NCBI GenBank assembly: GCA_031371615.1
Contig: JANMJY010000268.1
Location: forward strand, 1-17,938
Direction of reading: 5' to 3'
Source: Gaiellasilicea sp031371615
GTDB taxonomy: Bacteria > Actinomycetota > Thermoleophilia > Gaiellales > Gaiellaceae
DNA: 17,938 nucleotides
In this document: in pieces, positions 16,766 to 17,938 of the stretch
Numbering within the stretch: position 1 is the stretch's first letter
How the letters are laid out: each line of letters opens with the position of its first letter
Notes under the pieces: model-generated
The model's database searches: none
Told to the model about the DNA's origin: nothing
What the model saw: only the letters and a program-made list of their open reading frames with translations
Position numbers and translations under genes: made by a program

Positions 16766-17567
16766 TCCTGAGTCGGCGCGCCATCTCGGCGTCGATCGGA
16801 CGACGAGCAAGCGGCGGGACGTAGAGCGTCGGCCCGGGCGCGGCGACGAGCCCGGACGTCTGTTCGAGCGTCATCGAGTCGGTCTGCGCGCCTGCGATCG
16901 GGTACGTGGAGGCCCGGTAGAAGACGACCCTGTGGTCGGGCGGGTAGAGCTCGCGCAATCGCTCCGTCAGGATGTGGAGCCCGCGCGGGTCGGGCTTCGG
17001 GTCCCAGTCGAGCTTGCCGACGGCGTCCACCTGCCAGAGCACCAACCCCGCGGTGGGATCGAGCTGATGCCCGCGCAGCAGGAACTCGGTCGCTTCGTAG
17101 CTCTGCCAGCCCCGCTCCGCGGGATCGACTCCAAGATCGGCGAACAGGCACGCCTCGGCCGAGATCGCGGGCAGCATCTGGGCCGGATATCCCGCTGCTC
17201 GAGCCCGCTCGACAGCCTGGTGCGACGGCGTCACGAACACACCCGGGTGGCCGTAGAAGACCGCGCACACACGCGAGCCGCGGCGCACCGCTGCGAGGAT
17301 CTCGTCGACCATCTCGGCGTAGATCTGGGCGCGCGCCGGGCCGGGACGGTAGAGGTGGCTGAGCGACCGCGCGTTGGCGTTCAGCGACTCGAGCCAGGTA
17401 CCCGTCACCGGATCGGCGACCACGTACAAGACCTCGTCAGCCTGTTCGAGCGCGTCGCGAGCCTCGGGCGTGAGTTGCTGGACGAGCTGGATTCCCGTGC
17501 CGACGACTGTGAGCGAGCCGCCGCTGGCGGAGCGTGACGTGCCGCTACTCCGGCTCTTCCGCTTCAA
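16752..17567 (-). CDS. Borosin-type peptide backbone alpha-N-methyltransferase
   Basis: SAM-dependent methyltransferase of the tetrapyrrole-methylase fold, closest by eye to the catalytic domain of OphMA (omphalotin), which methylates peptide backbone amides. The stretch from SLTVVGTGI to FYGHPGVFV aligns with OphMA without gaps. R79, Y83 and Y105 correspond to catalytic R72, Y76 and Y98, and Y73 to Y66, while Y63 is Ser here (OphMA numbering from memory). GVFVTPSH, MLPAISAEACLFADL, YEATEFLLR and LVLWQV follow. At 271 residues it has only the catalytic domain, without the clasp and core extensions of fusion borosins, as expected for a split system. The only usable start is TTG 17567; the next upstream TTG (17663) would give a low-complexity extension that shadows the precursor gene. 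It overlaps the precursor gene by 23 bases, so the two are coupled. Confidence 0.88.
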   Translation of the reverse strand: MKRKSRSSGTSRSASGGSLTVVGTGIQLVQQLTPEARDALEQADEVLYVVADPVTGTWLESLNANARSLSHLYRPGPARAQIYAEMVDEILAAVRRGSRVCAVFYGHPGVFVTPSHQAVERARAAGYPAQMLPAISAEACLFADLGVDPAERGWQSYEATEFLLRGHQLDPTAGLVLWQVDAVGKLDWDPKPDPRGLHILTERLRELYPPDHRVVFYRASTYPIAGAQTDSMTLEQTSGLVAAPGPTLYVPPLARRPIDAEMARRLRITPS

Positions 17568-17826
17568 ACCCCCAGACCCAGTGCGGGACGCTGATCCACC
17601 AAGCCACCTCGATCCCGCTCCCGCTCCCGAACTCCTCCGCGACCGCCGCTTGAACCTCGGCAAGCGTGGGCGGGTGCGCCTCCGGCTGGAAGAGCGCGTG
17701 CTCGGCGAGCCCCCAGTCCCGAAGGACCCCGTCGCGATCTTGATCCGAGTTGAAGAGGGTGCGGAGCTCGGCCGAGTGGCACAAGGCGATCAGGAACAGC
17801 GTCAGCGGCTTGTCGAGGCTCGCCAT
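17545..17826 (-). CDS. Split borosin precursor peptide
   Basis: 93-residue probable RiPP precursor, substrate of the adjacent methyltransferase. Residues 8-47 (LTLFLIALCHSAELRTLF onward, through RDGVLRDWGL) form a small helical domain with the layout of the LigA-like borosin-binding domain. A second helix (TLAEVQAAVAEEF, 54-66) and a GSGSG linker (67-71) follow. The C-terminus is a hydrophobic, Trp-rich stretch IEVAWWISVPHWVWGF (72-87), the likely methylated core, with an acidic tail EAEEPE. The ATG at 17826 is preferred over the in-frame TTG at 17862 because that TTG is the first triplet of the -35 box TTGACC. No protease or transporter gene is nearby. The core assignment rests on position and composition. 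Confidence 0.8.
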   Translation of the reverse strand: MASLDKPLTLFLIALCHSAELRTLFNSDQDRDGVLRDWGLAEHALFQPEAHPPTLAEVQAAVAEEFGSGSGIEVAWWISVPHWVWGFEAEEPE

Positions 17827-17833
17827 GTGCGGG

Positions 17834-17862
17834 AAGCTACAAGACTCGATGTTCTCGGTCAA
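17834..17862 (-). promoter_or_regulatory. Strong sigma-A-type promoter for borosin precursor
   Basis: On the minus strand TTGACC (17862-17857), a 17-base spacer and TAGCTT (17839-17834) are followed by 7 bases and then the ATG at 17826. This is the only promoter in the window with both boxes near consensus at ideal spacing. It predicts a leaderless mRNA. Confidence 0.7.
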
Positions 17863-17876
17863 GGCGCCCTCGGAGC

Positions 17877-17882
17877 TAGGCT
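17877..17882 (+). promoter_or_regulatory. -10 element TAGGCT for Lhr-like helicase
   Basis: TAGGCT lies 6 bases before the ATG at 17889; leaderless start inferred. It diverges from the borosin precursor promoter, the two start codons being 62 bases apart. Confidence 0.55.
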
Positions 17883-17888
17883 GAGGCC

Positions 17889-17938
17889 ATGGATTCGCTC
17901 GCGCCCTTCTCGCCGAAAACGCGAGGCTGGTTCGAGCG
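17889..17938 (+). CDS. Probable Lhr-like helicase, 5' end only
   Basis: Only 16 complete codons are visible (MDSLAPFSPKTRGWFE) before the window ends. The F-x-P-x-T-x-x-W-F pattern resembles the extreme N-terminus of Lhr-type large DEAD/DEAH helicases, which open with a similar motif before the Q-motif (from memory). The start codon is supported by the TAGGCT hexamer. The assignment is tentative given the very short visible part. Confidence 0.45.
   Translation, partial: MDSLAPFSPKTRGWFE

Noticed and set aside
16752..17567. Cobalamin or siroheme biosynthesis methyltransferase
   Set aside because: The fold is shared, but the specific motifs (FYGHPGVFV, LPAISAEACLFADL, R-x3-Y) and the adjacent precursor gene match borosin enzymes much better. 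No tetrapyrrole genes are nearby.
17568..17663. N-terminal extension of the borosin methyltransferase from a TTG at 17663
   Set aside because: The extension is Ser/Arg/Gly low complexity and is the off-frame reading of the precursor gene.
17827..17862. TTG start at 17862 adding 12 residues to the borosin precursor
   Set aside because: The TTG is the start of a TTGACC -35 box at ideal distance from TAGCTT, and an ATG with leaderless spacing follows.

Overview
The window is a gene-dense, very GC-rich stretch of bacterial chromosome, probably from an actinomycete of the Thermoleophilia (Gaiellales/Solirubrobacterales-like). Four things point there: the base composition, the many GTG/TTG starts, the mix of families (an actinobacterial short HhH-GPD protein, a cyclase-ATPase-TPR regulator, acetamidase/formamidase), and a consistent leaderless promoter pattern. 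The class assignment is inference. No IS element, CRISPR array, tRNA, rRNA or clear sign of recent transfer was seen.

Layout. (1) 58-2659 (+): two overlapping M20 metallopeptidase genes, a dipeptidase-like one and a PepT-like one. (2) 5248-2729 (-): a YtcJ-like amidohydrolase followed by an acetamidase/formamidase. (3) 5277-7670 (+): fumarylacetoacetase, immediately followed by an APH-fold kinase with an unusual N-terminal domain. (4) 7918-9243 (+): acyl-CoA dehydrogenase followed by a 45-residue Cys-rich microprotein. (5) 13462-9252 (-): a same-strand series of HhH-GPD protein, PLD-type HKD protein, secreted protein, aminotransferase and small secreted protein. Three of its four junctions are 4-base stop/start overlaps. 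(6) 13498-16765 (+): a 57-residue membrane microprotein, then a 1017-residue class III cyclase/STAND ATPase/TPR protein. (7) 17826-16752 (-): a two-gene split borosin locus, with a 93-residue precursor and its alpha-N-methyltransferase. (8) 17889 to the right edge (+): the first codons of a probable Lhr-like helicase.

The most interesting item is region 7. The methyltransferase closely resembles the catalytic domain of fungal borosin enzymes (omphalotin OphMA) but lacks the clasp and core extensions. The gene directly upstream encodes a small helical domain, a Gly/Ser linker and a Trp-rich hydrophobic C-terminus with an acidic tail. This is the layout expected of a split borosin RiPP substrate whose backbone amides are N-methylated in trans. 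The precursor has the best promoter in the window (TTGACC, 17-base spacer, TAGCTT), 7 bases from its ATG.

Eight genes that begin transcription units carry a TAG-N2-T hexamer 6-8 bases upstream of the start codon, which implies leaderless mRNAs. This pattern was used to choose several starts. Genes inside operons mostly rely on overlapping or adjacent stop and start codons instead.
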